DNA from: Rhizomucor pusillus
Lineage: Eukaryota; Mucoromycota; Mucoromycetes; Mucorales; Lichtheimiaceae
Reading direction: 5' to 3'
Assembly (NCBI GenBank): GCA_900175165.2
Contig: FWWN02000179.1
Coordinates: 1 to 64,000, forward strand
Length of the DNA stretch: 64,000 bases
Shown: piece after piece, positions 10,990 through 21,575 of the stretch
Layout of the letters: the number at the start of each line of letters is the position of its first letter
Position numbering within the stretch: the first letter of the stretch is position 1
Position numbers and translations under genes: made by a program
The notes under the pieces: model-generated
The model's database searches: none
What the model saw: the letters and a program-made list of their open reading frames with translations, nothing else
Told to the model about the DNA's origin: nothing

Positions 10990-12731
10990 GGAGTATGATT
11001 ATAAATAATGTGATGCGGCTTTTTATTCGTTCGCTGTCTCCAAGCCCTGTTACCATAAAAACTTGTAGTTCCGTTCTTAGAACGATACGACATCAGGCGT
11101 GGAGTCCACATTGGTGGGTATATGTATCTTGATCTTACACTCCATTGAAACTTACAATATTGTGCAGTTAACAAACTTGTCAGTAATAATCAGCCATTGC
11201 TGCATCGTTTGCCGTTTCTTAACATGAGAAGAATTTCAGAAACAAGTAACATGCCTTCACTCGAAAGCAGTTAATTGATGCTAAAAAGCTAGCTTGTTTT
11301 TATACTTTACGACAAGAATATTCACTGCAGTAACAGCGTTTGAAAGGCAAGGATTTAATCATATTAGCTTACCAAAGGAGTATGTACTTGCATTTATGTA
11401 AGTCCTGCACCTTATTTGCTATTTTAACCGGTACTGTACGTACATGAAGACCACACGGCTGCTCCTGTTGCGTCACAACTGATCTTATAAAAGTATACTA
11501 CCGCTCAATGGTGATATAGACATCTCTTTGGCTACGATAGAGCACTGGAACGTGGAGCGAATAGGCAATGATATGTACTGTAGCATTGGGTCATGATGCA
11601 CAGCGCTGTTCCTGTACATATATAAAAGAATCTAAACGGTATATCTGGTGATTCTATCATCCACGACTAGAAAGTGAAATACATAATCTAGCAGACCATA
11701 CTTCCTCCGCGAATATGCAGACATAGACTACACACAATGCAGACAAGTTCAAATTCAATGTCCGCAAAGCTACTTGCTCTGGAAAGATTGCTCCTGTGCA
11801 GTTTCCGTAGGTCCGCCTGCGAATGTGTGCCTCCGGATTTCCTTCCAATCAGCGTTCGTATCATTCAAGACGGTTACAATCAGGATCACACGCACTTTTT
11901 AAAGTCTCAAGCAAGTAACGGGGGTTGACTGACAGGTATCTTGCAAGGCGATATTGAGCATTTTCTTTAACGGCGCGATCACGAGGCTTTACATGAGTCC
12001 AAGGGCATAACTAGGTGCACTTGGAGCTCGTTCAACTCGATCAAGCAAGCGACGGAGATGGAGCGGCAACAGACATCTTACTAACTCATGTCAGTGCAAA
12101 GTGGAAGCAATTGGTGTGATCCGGTCGCATACACGGTATCATCTAGGACGGTGCATGTTAGGAACGACGGACGAACGGAGGAACGATCAGACGGATAAGC
12201 CAATGTATATCCTTTTTTCCATCGATTACAATGTTGTATGATTAGCACCTGTCAGCCGGGCATCTACGCTGACAAATACTACGGGTTGCAGATTTAGTCT
12301 GTTTACCCTTTTGGACCCCACAATTTTTGGGAATTGACCGTGCCGTCTCCTCGTGGTGGTTCATGTATAGATTTTTGATTTGCTAAATGTGAACTAAACG
12401 GCACTGTTTATCTAAAGAATGAAAAAAAAAAAGAAATAAAACTTTTATGCAAGAAAACCAATGTTGTGTCTGTTTAGGCTTTGATTTGTTTACATGTCTA
12501 TGGTTTACGGTCGACAAGGTGTGGTTTTACATGGCCAAGAAATTAAGATACATTTAAAACGTAAAAGAAATGTATTTACAAGATAAAAAGTACAATCAAG
12601 CGGTATTCTTGCCTAATCTCTCTTTTTTAAAAGAAAAGAACTATCGAGCTACCATGTGCAGTTACTGCCGATCCTTATTTTCTGTCGACAGTGTAGTCAT
12701 TAAATCCATAATGTTACCTAGCAAGCCACGT
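10990..12731. other. Gene-poor spacer
   Basis: About 1.7 kb of AT-rich DNA with only short frames (60-65 codons) on either strand and no motif I can name. An A-rich run lies near 12421-12436. I see no repeat longer than chance and no RNA gene. Confidence 0.5.
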
Positions 12732-14627
12732 TTAGAGATTGAACAGCAACGGCAATGAGAGTAAAGACATACCTAGGCTGGGTGAGCGTATCGGCTCTCT
12801 TAACTCGGGTGGAGAGCTTAAAAGACGTTCATATAAAGGATGTGTCATAGAATCTGACGTTGAAGTCTGCGATGTTGGTGAGGTTGTTGACTGCACTGGT
12901 TGCAATGAAGGCATCGTCTCGATAAACTGGCCAAAGATGTCATCTGACCAATCGGATGCCTGATTGTGATTGCCGTTATTATCATTGTAGCCGCTGTAAC
13001 TGCTTGGATGGCCATGCTCCTTGCCCGCTGATCCTTGTTCCTCTGATGTCCTGGCAACAGTGTTCTCAGCTTCCTTGACCGCACTCTCGACCTTGGGCAG
13101 ACCTTTCATCAATCGCCATTTGTTTGTTCTCTTATAGTCGTAATTGATGACCAAGTACCTTACATACGCGATAAGAATTCTGTTACCAAGAAAACAATGG
13201 TTTAGAATGGCTTACCAGAACTCGGCAAAGAACTCTGCTGGCAGTTCCCAGCTTTCGCTCATGGTCGGATCTCCTCCGTGGTACACTGCTCCGTTCAGAA
13301 GCATCGAGAAGCAACGATCGTAGTCCATAAAGTCTCTAAAGATGATCATTCTGTCGCGCATATGAGCTGTCGGTATCAGATCAATGCGAGGATCGTGTGG
13401 AATTGCTAGCTGGAGCAAGGTAGGCTGCAGACGAATATTGGTGTTACCAAAGCTGGTGAGGGTAGACTGGATACGCAGTTGCAATCGGATTCTTTGGATA
13501 GCTCCTAGGCTTGACATTGAGGGCTCATTAGAGGGGGAGGAAGAGGATGTTGTGTGTTCTGGTCTGTGGTGCAGCAAATCGTCGTCGTTCTCTTCCTGCT
13601 TGACAGACATCATTTCACTGTGTGTTCCCGGCGTTGGCGCTCCTTCCATGGAGGCAGCTGTATCAACGGATTCGCCTCGTATTGAGTGACCGCTGGGACT
13701 TGTATGTCGTGGCTCACTTTTCTCACGCTCCGCGTTGTAATCTCCTCCTTCCCCTCCTTCTCGTCCGATCATATCCTCATCCATATCATCGTCGCCGCCT
13801 TGTTGCGCAACGTTTTCCGCGTCAGATTTCTCGTCGCCTGTGTTTCTCGTGAGGTTCGCAAACTGAGACGCCATGGTTGGTTTGAGATCAATATTATTTC
13901 GAGTATATGCATTGACGTATGCTTCGATGGCATGCGGGGATGTCCGGGCCATTTCGGAAAGTGCTTCCTCGGTCAAGTAAGGAGAATGGTTGGGTATCTG
14001 GATATTGTGGTGCAAACAAACGAACTGCAGCGTCAACATGACGCCTTTGAGGTACCAGTTTTCTGCTTTGTAGCTGTCCAACTTGACCTTGGTTTCATTC
14101 AGCTCCTTGACAGCATTCGCTCGCTGCTCCCGGAGCGTGCGAATTGTGTTCTCGAGTTCACGTAAATGCCGTTCTTTGCGCTCTCGGAATGCTCGCTGGG
14201 CCGCGCGGTTCTGTGCCTTGCGCAGCGCTGGAGATGCTGGGTTGGGTTTCCTGCCAGGCTTCTTCCTAACCTTGATAGGCTGGCCATTCGCATCAACAGC
14301 TGGCGGTTGCTGTGCTTGCTGTTGCTGCTGCTGCTGCGCATGTTGCTGAGGAACTTGACCCTGCATCTGTGAAAATAGACCGAGAGGTATAAAGTCGGGG
14401 CCCAATGTCTCTGGAATGTTGATAGACGATGCCTGTGGAGCCGGGAATGGTTGACTGACCGGCTGCTGCATGTAAGGCATGGGAGTAATAAATTGCGGGG
14501 AAGCTTGATTCTGCTGGTGGGGTGATGGCTGCTGTACGGGCTGGTACTGCTGCATCAGATCATATGGCCACGATGCGGCGGGCTGCTGTTGAAATGAAGG
14601 ATCGTTGAAGGGATCCATCGCGTACAA
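12732..14627 (-). CDS. Yap/Pap1-type bZIP transcription factor with C-terminal DUF3425-like domain
   Basis: Two exons (14627-13216 and 13158-12732) encode 612 residues. The Gln/Pro-rich N-terminus is probably an activation region. The basic region at about residues 128-150 reads KAQNRAAQRAFRERKERHL, which carries the N-x2-AQ-x2-FR signature of fungal AP-1 (Yap/Pap1) factors. A heptad leucine zipper follows (residues 150-190). C-terminal to an acidic, Ser-rich linker is a second conserved block: PHDPRIDLIPTAHMRDRMII, then GGDP, WELPAEFF and W. This resembles the DUF3425 region found after bZIP domains in other fungi. The second factor at 50.9-52.9 kb has the same layout. No clustered Cys-rich redox domain like that of yeast Yap1 is visible, so a role in oxidative stress should not be assumed. 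Nuclear DNA-binding regulator; exact targets unknown. Confidence 0.92.
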
Positions 14628-15871
14628 TCAAGAGTATGTTTGGTGATATCGGTGGATGGGCAGGCGTCAAAATTGGGACAAGAGCATACCGGACTTTGCG
14701 AAAAAACGCAGCGGGAGAATGTTTGCCGCCCAAAATGGCATCTCCACGTGAATTTACCCGTTTGCCATGTCCACCACACACAAGCTTGCTTAGCTAGCAC
14801 AGCAGCAGCGGCAGCAACCCTTAGGCGTGCAACGTAGAGACACAGCAGCGCTTAAGTTCTTGTATCACTCTGGATTGCCATCCGCCTGCCCTTGTCGTTG
14901 ACCTCGCGCTTGAAATAGCATAAACCTGCCTTTGGATCTGTGCAACCTTTAAGCACGGTCCCGTAAGCAGCTAAGCAGTTCGCGTCTGAGCGAAACTGAT
15001 GCACGGTGATCGACGCATACTTTTTTCTTTCTCGGAGTCCTCGCTCCATTTGCAGAATTGTCCTACCCCTTTACCAGGTAGCAGCCGATCCCTTTCTCCA
15101 CACATACTGGCACCCCGCACACACAGCGGCTTTCGTAGTATTAGAAATTACTCGTTTTAGACAATAAAGTTTTTCTTTGTGTTCGCTGAAGACGGCGGCA
15201 GAAGCGAGGAAAGCAACGGGGCAATAAGCGGGAGAATGCGCAAAATTTTCATTCTCAGCGGAAACAAATGCACACATACAATCACTGAGGAGTGTGGATT
15301 GCAGACAAACTTTATGTAGGATCTGCTAGGCTTGCGTAACATAACACATTATATATACAATTCAATTGGCATATAGTCGCATCACTCCACTATCAGATAC
15401 GAAAATATTAATGTGATTTTGACTTGGGATGATGGATACACTGCTGCTGCGATGGTGACTCATATCCTGTGAATAAGCTGATATCCTACGCGTTGGACCA
15501 TCCACACGCATTTTTTTTCCGGCAAAGGATCTGGGACATTCGTTTGTAAATAATGAGACTCAGACACATTTTAACGGAATCACAGTTTGATTCTGCCTCG
15601 GAACAATACGTAGCTGATCTTTTACACCAGCGCGCTAGTTTTCTCTCGCATAATAATGTCTTCCATTTATCATTGAGCAACGCGCGCGGTTTGGCGGTAT
15701 AGGTATACCAATCCACAGTTGCGATGCTGAAATTGATATGGGGAAAGTGAGGGAGTAAAATTCTACTTTATCACGGCCAAACCAATTACACCCTATTTGA
15801 ACTCGAAAATTCTGGCAGCTTACAAATCGCTAACTGTTCGATTGTTGTAAAAATAAACCGAATCCTGCCCA
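14628..15871. other. Intergenic spacer
   Basis: Promoter side of the bZIP gene and 3' flank of HTD2. The longest frame (15486-15716, -, 76 codons) is Cys/Lys-rich with no recognised motif. No RNA gene, repeat or mobile element can be supported. Confidence 0.5.
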
Positions 15872-16954
15872 TCAGTCCTTTGCGATAACGATATCGAGGC
15901 GTCCCTTTACTGCAAGAAGTCCCTCGGAGTTATTTATCCACACGTCGAAACATTTTTTCGTGTCGTTTCCCTCCGAAATCTCCTTGCCACAGAGCGTGAG
16001 AGGTTGATTAACGTAGAGCGGCAGCAGACATTTGTACTGGAAAAGTTTAATGTCGGATGTATCCAACATCGCTCCTTGACGCAACAAGTGCGATCGCAGC
16101 AGGCTAACTAGCAGTGTTCCTGATAAAGGGCCATGTACAAGCCGTTCTGAGTGGTTCTCTTTGCCAGTGGCATACATGTAATCGTAGTGGATCTGGTGGG
16201 CGTTAAATGTGAGTGCAGAGTAGCGGAAAAGGAGTATGGGTGATGGATGACTGACGGTAACAAAATCTGGCTGCTTTTTCATTGAAATGGCTCTAGGTTC
16301 GCCGAGGGGGATGTTGGCATTGACGTAGCACAGGCATCGTTTCTCTTCAAGCGACCATCCTTTCCCGTTTTCGATCCGTTTCTTTAACCATACAAAGACT
16401 GAGTCGCCCCGGAGTCCCGTATTCCGATAATCGATGCGGTCCACTGTCGTTGTCAACGTCGCGCGATCTCCCACACGCAGAGGGTTCTCCGCATTGCAAA
16501 CGTATTCGGCACCTCCCCAAAGCCGTTTCACGTATGGTTCGGGAGGAACAAAGTTAGTTTCGTATCCATCGGACGCTAGTTCCCGCTCAAGCGTGCGAGG
16601 TGGAAAAAAGACATGGTGGTACGTAAGCGGCACCACGTCGCCTGGAGCTGGTAAGTTGCCGTGGAGATACGGCAACGACGCGTCGTTGAGTGTGTTGGTT
16701 AGAAGGTTAATGGGCGAACCAGTGATAATATCATGCTCGATCGTCGATTCATGAATCGCAGTGTCTTTCCACTTTGCAATCGCATCAGGTATAACAGACG
16801 AACAATAGGACCTCCGCAGGAAGGCACTAGCAATCTTTTGCTTCGTTAAATGCTGCTCGTGCACTGGGCATGTCAATGGAATGTATACCTTGCTCGGTCT
16901 CGCTTGAAGGAAGGGGCAAAAACGCCTGCGTGTCGCAAGCAACAATGGCTGCAT
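15872..16954 (-). CDS. HTD2: Mitochondrial 3-hydroxyacyl-thioester dehydratase (type II FAS)
   Basis: Single exon, 360 residues. The N-terminus (MQPLLLATRRRFCPFLQARP) is rich in Arg and Leu and lacks acidic residues, which fits a mitochondrial presequence. The body matches the fungal Htd2 family. This hot-dog fold dehydratase converts 3-hydroxyacyl-ACP to trans-2-enoyl-ACP in mitochondrial fatty acid synthesis, the source of lipoic acid. Visible features are the N-terminal hot-dog half with PGDVVPLTYHHVFFPP and LWGGAEY, and the C-terminal half with the MaoC-like hydratase motif RYSALTFNAHQIHYD, followed by LVHGPLSGTLL. Length is close to the usual 280-370. The start codon lies only 87 bases from the stop of the upstream G-alpha gene on the same strand. 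The function is well supported by the hydratase motif plus the presequence. Confidence 0.9.
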   Translation of the reverse strand: MQPLLLATRRRFCPFLQARPSKVYIPLTCPVHEQHLTKQKIASAFLRRSYCSSVIPDAIAKWKDTAIHESTIEHDIITGSPINLLTNTLNDASLPYLHGNLPAPGDVVPLTYHHVFFPPRTLERELASDGYETNFVPPEPYVKRLWGGAEYVCNAENPLRVGDRATLTTTVDRIDYRNTGLRGDSVFVWLKKRIENGKGWSLEEKRCLCYVNANIPLGEPRAISMKKQPDFVTVSHPSPILLFRYSALTFNAHQIHYDYMYATGKENHSERLVHGPLSGTLLVSLLRSHLLRQGAMLDTSDIKLFQYKCLLPLYVNQPLTLCGKEISEGNDTKKCFDVWINNSEGLLAVKGRLDIVIAKD

Positions 16955-17041
16955 GACAAGAGTTGTCGCTACCTCTCACCGCCACTCTCTCCCTCCCAAA
17001 AACAAAATGGCGACAAAAAGGGATCCAGGTATTATACGAAA

Positions 17042-18555
17042 TCAAAGCATTAGGGTATTTAGATTTTCATTCAAGATAGTATCAGACACTGCCACCATGA
17101 CATGCTGTAATAAATTTGTATCTGTCGCGTCCGTATAGTGTGTATAGATGCGTTTCTCCTGGTTCCTGTTCAGCTTCAAGAACCGTTGTCGAAAGTAAGC
17201 ACGCGCCTGCTCAAAGTCGTCGTCCGGACCTTTTAAGCAAAGAATATTAAACAATGGTCTTGTCAGAAGCTCTCTTCGTTTACCTGCATAGTCGGGAAAA
17301 TACTTTGAGATGGGCGATCGTTTGATTTTCTCCTTGAAAACGTCGATCTTGTTGAGAAAGAGTACGATCGATGTGTTGATAAACCACGGTGAATTACAAA
17401 TGAGATCAAACACCATCAACGATTCGACCATCTAAGTTCCAGTTTCCGTAAAAGTAAGAATTCTATCCTTCACAATCGGCGTTCACATTACCCACATGAT
17501 TCTTAAAACAAGCATTTAGCAAATCTCGAAAATGTAAAATATGTTACATCCCGAACTATACTCACTGAATTTCGGTCTTCTATCAAGCATTGGTCGTATC
17601 CGCTAATAGCGACCACAAATATGACCGCGGTAACATTCTCAAAACAATGGATCCTGGCATAAAATCACAAGTTAGCGCTGCGAAAAGAACATGAAATATG
17701 ATAAGAATTTTGCTTGCCATTTTTTACGCTCGCTTCTCTGCCCACCCACGTCAAACATCCTGTACTTTAGAGGACCTAGCTGGAAATCCGTCTCAATGAT
17801 ACCGGTGGATTTTGCCCGGCAGCGAATGATATCTTCATTTGTGGGCAAATAATCAGGTTCCCACAATCGGTCGAGTTGGCTGTAGAAGCTATGTAAGTGT
17901 AGCAAATATGTAAGATTTAATCTTCCGTGCGACAGTGCCGTTGCACTTTTTCAATCCATGATTGCTTACTAGGAAGCATTGTCGTGCAACGCAAACCTGT
18001 TTCCGTGCTTGCATGCCTCCTGCACACCTTGGTCGTCCCAAAGACGCTTCAAAGGTTCCAGCAACTCTGGCGCGAACGAGCTACCGTGCGGCGTGATTGA
18101 TGTGTTTTTTACAACTTTGCAGTGTTTCTACATTGCATTAGCGATATGCACAGCAATTTAAAAGAGAATGAATTCGTTTACCTCCAGAGATGGATCTTGC
18201 AAAGGTATATTTAACGTTTCATCCATGGCTTCCAGGATGCTACGCATGATACCGACTACATTCTCGAGAACGATGACGCGGTAAACTTCCCGTTCAGATT
18301 GGGTGAAACCCGAAGCATGTATGAGCTTCATCTGCTTCAGTATAGTCGATTTTCCTGACTCGCCGGCTCCTGCTTCATGTCAGCTAAACGAATTGGCAGC
18401 TAGATTCACTTTTGCAGCGACTCACCGAGGAGGAGCAGCTTTACTTGAGTCTTCATCTGTTTCTGGTCTTCACGGATCTGTTTATCGATGGCACGGCTCC
18501 TAGCCTCTTCTGTGTTTTCGCCGCCACTGTTGACACAGCTGACGCAGCCCCCCAT
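17042..18555 (-). CDS. Heterotrimeric G-protein alpha subunit, copy 1
   Basis: Seven exons (18555-18426, 18369-18182, 18127-17970, 17888-17718, 17653-17566, 17431-17284, 17229-17042) encode 356 residues. The start MGGCVS gives an N-myristoylation glycine and a palmitoylation cysteine. The GTPase boxes are present: GAGESGKST (residues 44-52), the switch I arginine in [22 protein letters not shown], and NKID. The guanine-ring box reads TDAT instead of TCAT. It acts at the plasma membrane downstream of seven-helix receptors. Intron 4 has a GC donor (TG|GCAAGC) and a normal AG acceptor. Only this choice keeps the frame and restores the [12 protein letters not shown] block. Intron 6 is 54 bases, a multiple of three, and stop-free. 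Four intron positions match those of copy 2 at 41.4 kb. The C-terminus (NENLNTLML) lacks the Cys that pertussis toxin modifies in Gi. Confidence 0.95.
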
Positions 18556-19025
18556 CTTTTTAGAATTTGCGTTGTTATTCCCCCTGCTGTCGCTTTGTTG
18601 ATGTGTGGAGCCCTGTTTTGTGGCCTCAATTCGAAAGAAAAGGAAAGGACAGGACGGTTGAAATATGTTGAATATTTCAATTGAGTCTGCCCGTCACTCT
18701 TGTAATATGGTGTGCCTAGGGGGCTGAGCCGCTCACACCAATGGCACAATATCCGAAAGAGAAATTTTACAAGTCTTGTTAACGAGAAGGCTATTGAGAA
18801 TTTTAGTAGATGGATTGCAAAGAGACGAGAGATCTGAGAAATAGCATATGTAGTTTGGGAATAAGAATACAGATAGCAAAGAAACAGCTATCGTGCCTAT
18901 AATATTTCAGGAACGCGTAGGCCTATCGATAACTATTCTTTGATTCTATCTATATAAATCTCGCATTGATGGAAATATAATATGAAGGTAAACTGGGCTT
19001 GTAGCTTTATTAAAGAAATCCAAAT
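18556..19025. other. Promoter region of G-alpha copy 1
   Basis: Spacer between the start of the G-alpha gene and the 3' end of the GST gene. It is AT-rich and only short frames are seen. No distinct TATA box for the G-alpha gene is obvious. Confidence 0.45.
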
Positions 19026-19843
19026 TTAATCTTGGAGAGAGGCAATGTAAGTCTTCAGGTTTGGTCGCTCCTTGAACGCAGCAGCGAACTTTGCCAAAGC
19101 AGGGTATTTTTCTTGGATCAGGTCAAGGGAGTTGTTTCTGTGCAAGCAGTGATATACCAAGTAATCTGCATAGGAGATCTACAAGTGAATACATAGCATT
19201 TCACAGTCAGTACAATCAAGCGTGCTGTTCATTATTTGGAAAGCTTACTTTATCACCAAGGACGTAGGGACCACCATTCTTGGCATAGACGCGTTCCATC
19301 TTGTCGAGATGCTGTGCGTATCTCTCTTTGTCATAGTTCTCCTTTACTTGTTCACCTTTGTTGCAGTACAGATAATTCGTAAACCAGTCATATGCAACGT
19401 CAGCTGCGTAATCGACGTAGTATTCCTCGTCATCGTTCTCAAACTTTAGTGCTGCAGGGAAAATAGACCGTTGTTAGTATTTGATATTCATTATCTTGTT
19501 AATAACCAAAACATATGTACCTGGGACGCTCTTGCTCAGGCGACGCAAAATGGGCAACGTGCGGCCATAGACGCCCTCGGATGTTTCGATGAAGGGAGCA
19601 GTAGCGGCAGGCATCTTGTTTGCTGCAATCAATTCATCGCGTTTTGAAGGCCATTCTTCCATTTTGAAGCGGACATCTTCGTATGAAATGTTATTATCTT
19701 GAAGGAAGTAGCGGAGGACCTGTCCGTAGCCGCGAGCTACGTACATAGCAGTAGTGAGTAATAATAAATAAATAACGTAGTTACTGTCTTCACTTACTGC
19801 CAATGTCAAAGTAATAGAGCTTGACGTTAGAAAGGTTGGCCAT
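19026..19843 (-). CDS. Glutathione S-transferase, sigma-like
   Basis: Four exons (19843-19798, 19736-19521, 19451-19249, 19178-19026) encode 205 residues, the usual size for a cytosolic GST. The thioredoxin-like N-terminal domain starts MANLSNVKLYYFDIGTRG, with the candidate catalytic tyrosine at residue 10 or 11. Further on are the cis-proline segment (ATAPFIE) and the glutathione-contacting block GRTLPILRRLS, in the place of the common QSxAILRYL. The helical C-terminal domain contains GGPYVLGDKISYADY, the conserved N-capping/hydrophobic staple region. The protein is expected to conjugate glutathione to electrophiles or act as a peroxidase in the cytosol. The organisation resembles sigma/pi-type GSTs, but class assignment needs a tree. 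A TATA box precedes the start by about 65 bases. All splice sites are canonical. Confidence 0.93.
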
Positions 19844-21575
19844 GTTTTGATAAAATGTATGTGCTAGCAACGAGTTTGAGGTTCGGGAGGAGGAGGTCGA
19901 ACGTGTCTTTATACTTGCATTTTTTTCTCGGTCTTTCCCTCGCTACGTCGCACGAGTTGTCCTCAAATGGGCAAAGGCGCAAAGCTACGTAATATTGCGC
20001 ATATGTAAAATTCACCTTCAGACTGTATATGCAGACATCGTTGTTTGATTTGTCAGCAGTAGCAATGCGCGTATTATTAATTAGAAGGCGCAGTAGATTC
20101 GTGCATTAAGGGGTCATGGGATGATGAAACTGCCAGGAAGCCACTTTGTATTACATACAGACTTGCCAAATAACAAATAATAGGTTATTCCATCTTCTTT
20201 CCCATTCACAAATAAGCAGTGGATAGATATTCCTTCCCCATTGCCTGTTGGCAAAATTGAACTCCAAAAGGGCTTCCGATCAGTGGGGATTTATTTCCAA
20301 GAGAATCCGTTACCATATTTGCAAGGATAGATGTACTGCAATGGTCTGATAGAAAGCAACTAGCTGGTATATATAAATCAATGATCATTGCTTATACATC
20401 ATACGTATTGTAAGGTGCAAAAAATGGTTACTTACATAGCTTTGTTCCCTAGTAAACCGTCGGAAGGTCTACATTCTTACCCCATCAGAGCGATGTTTCA
20501 TCTACTAATGAATTGTTATCACGCTTTTGGGGACATCATCTTCGCTGTACGTGGCCAAAAGAGAATGGCCTCTGGATTTTTAAGTTTGTTCTAGAAAGTC
20601 AGGCAAACAAAATTGATCAAACGATTCGAGCAGGTTGGCGAGTTTAGGTAGATGAGGTAACACAGCGAAACAATAAGGAGAGAAAATAACAAGCGAAGGA
20701 AGTACATACCAATGATATTGCGACTAAGGGCTAATTTGGAGCGACGCAGACGTTTATATTTGCAATCCGGGTTCGATCATTTTCGAGCAAGAATGGGTTA
20801 AATATTTTGCGTTTCGCGTATACAACGGTTGGCAGCACTGAAGGCTCTCTTTATGCGTAACAGGCACCTTATACTTTGCACACAGTCTAAATATTATCGG
20901 CCCGCATTTTGCATTTGTTTGCAGCGGAAACATCTTCTACTATTTATCAACATGATGTAGCGCTCTGGTTAATGCGTATAGTAATCTTTATATACGTAAA
21001 CATTGATAATTATTTACAGTGGAAAACCCGGCACAGGAGGAATAGAGCTCAGGCGCGAAAGCTTCGGTCCCATCCATGTTTTCTTCAAGAATTGGTATTC
21101 AGGCTCAGGCGATGCTCTCCCAAATCCACTGTGATCTTCGTTGACACCATTTTGCAGCGCACGGAGAGTTCTTTTATGCAGGGTTCTTCATGAGGCATTT
21201 GTAAGCATGTTAGTGGTGTGCTAGTAGTACCATAGATTCATTTTGAAATTTCTGTGCAGCTCGAGGGTTGGCAGCAATTGTCCCAAATACCTCACAGAAA
21301 GCAACATTGTCTATATCGATATGCACCGGCGCGTGGTTTTCCTCACAAGCGCAGCAGTGAGCGAAGTGCTTGTAAATGTATACAACTAATTGGACCTGCA
21401 CCGCAAAGCCCAAGACAGAACTCAATGAAGATTTAATAACATTGAAAAATATTTACATCGTGGCATTAAAAGAGGAGGGGATGGGAGGGAGTATGAGAAT
21501 AATTAAGCTTTTTGTCGTTCGCGCCATCCATTTACAACGTTGGCTCCTAACCACATCACTTTAGTATCCCTGCTT
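19844..21575. other. Gene-poor spacer
   Basis: After the GST promoter I see no supported gene. A plus-strand frame at 20909-21193 (94 codons, non-ATG start) is Arg-rich, and short stretches after it look protein-like in shifting frames. It may be an old decayed element, but no family can be named. Confidence 0.45.
19907..19916 (-). promoter_or_regulatory. TATA box of the GST gene
   Basis: Read on the minus strand the sequence is AAGTATAAAG, about 65 bases before the GST start codon at 19843. Position and sequence fit a TATA element. Confidence 0.5.

Noticed and set aside
11798..11821. TTTCCGTAGGT...CCTGCG resembles the 3' end of 18S rRNA
   Set aside because: Only about 17 bases match with a mismatch block in the middle, and no rRNA sequence or ITS lies on either side. 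Most likely chance.
13686..14165. 159-codon plus-strand frame
   Set aside because: Antisense shadow of the first bZIP gene.
20909..21193. Arg-rich plus-strand frame that might be a transposase relic
   Set aside because: No DDE or zinc motif, no terminal repeats and a non-ATG start; similarity was only an impression.
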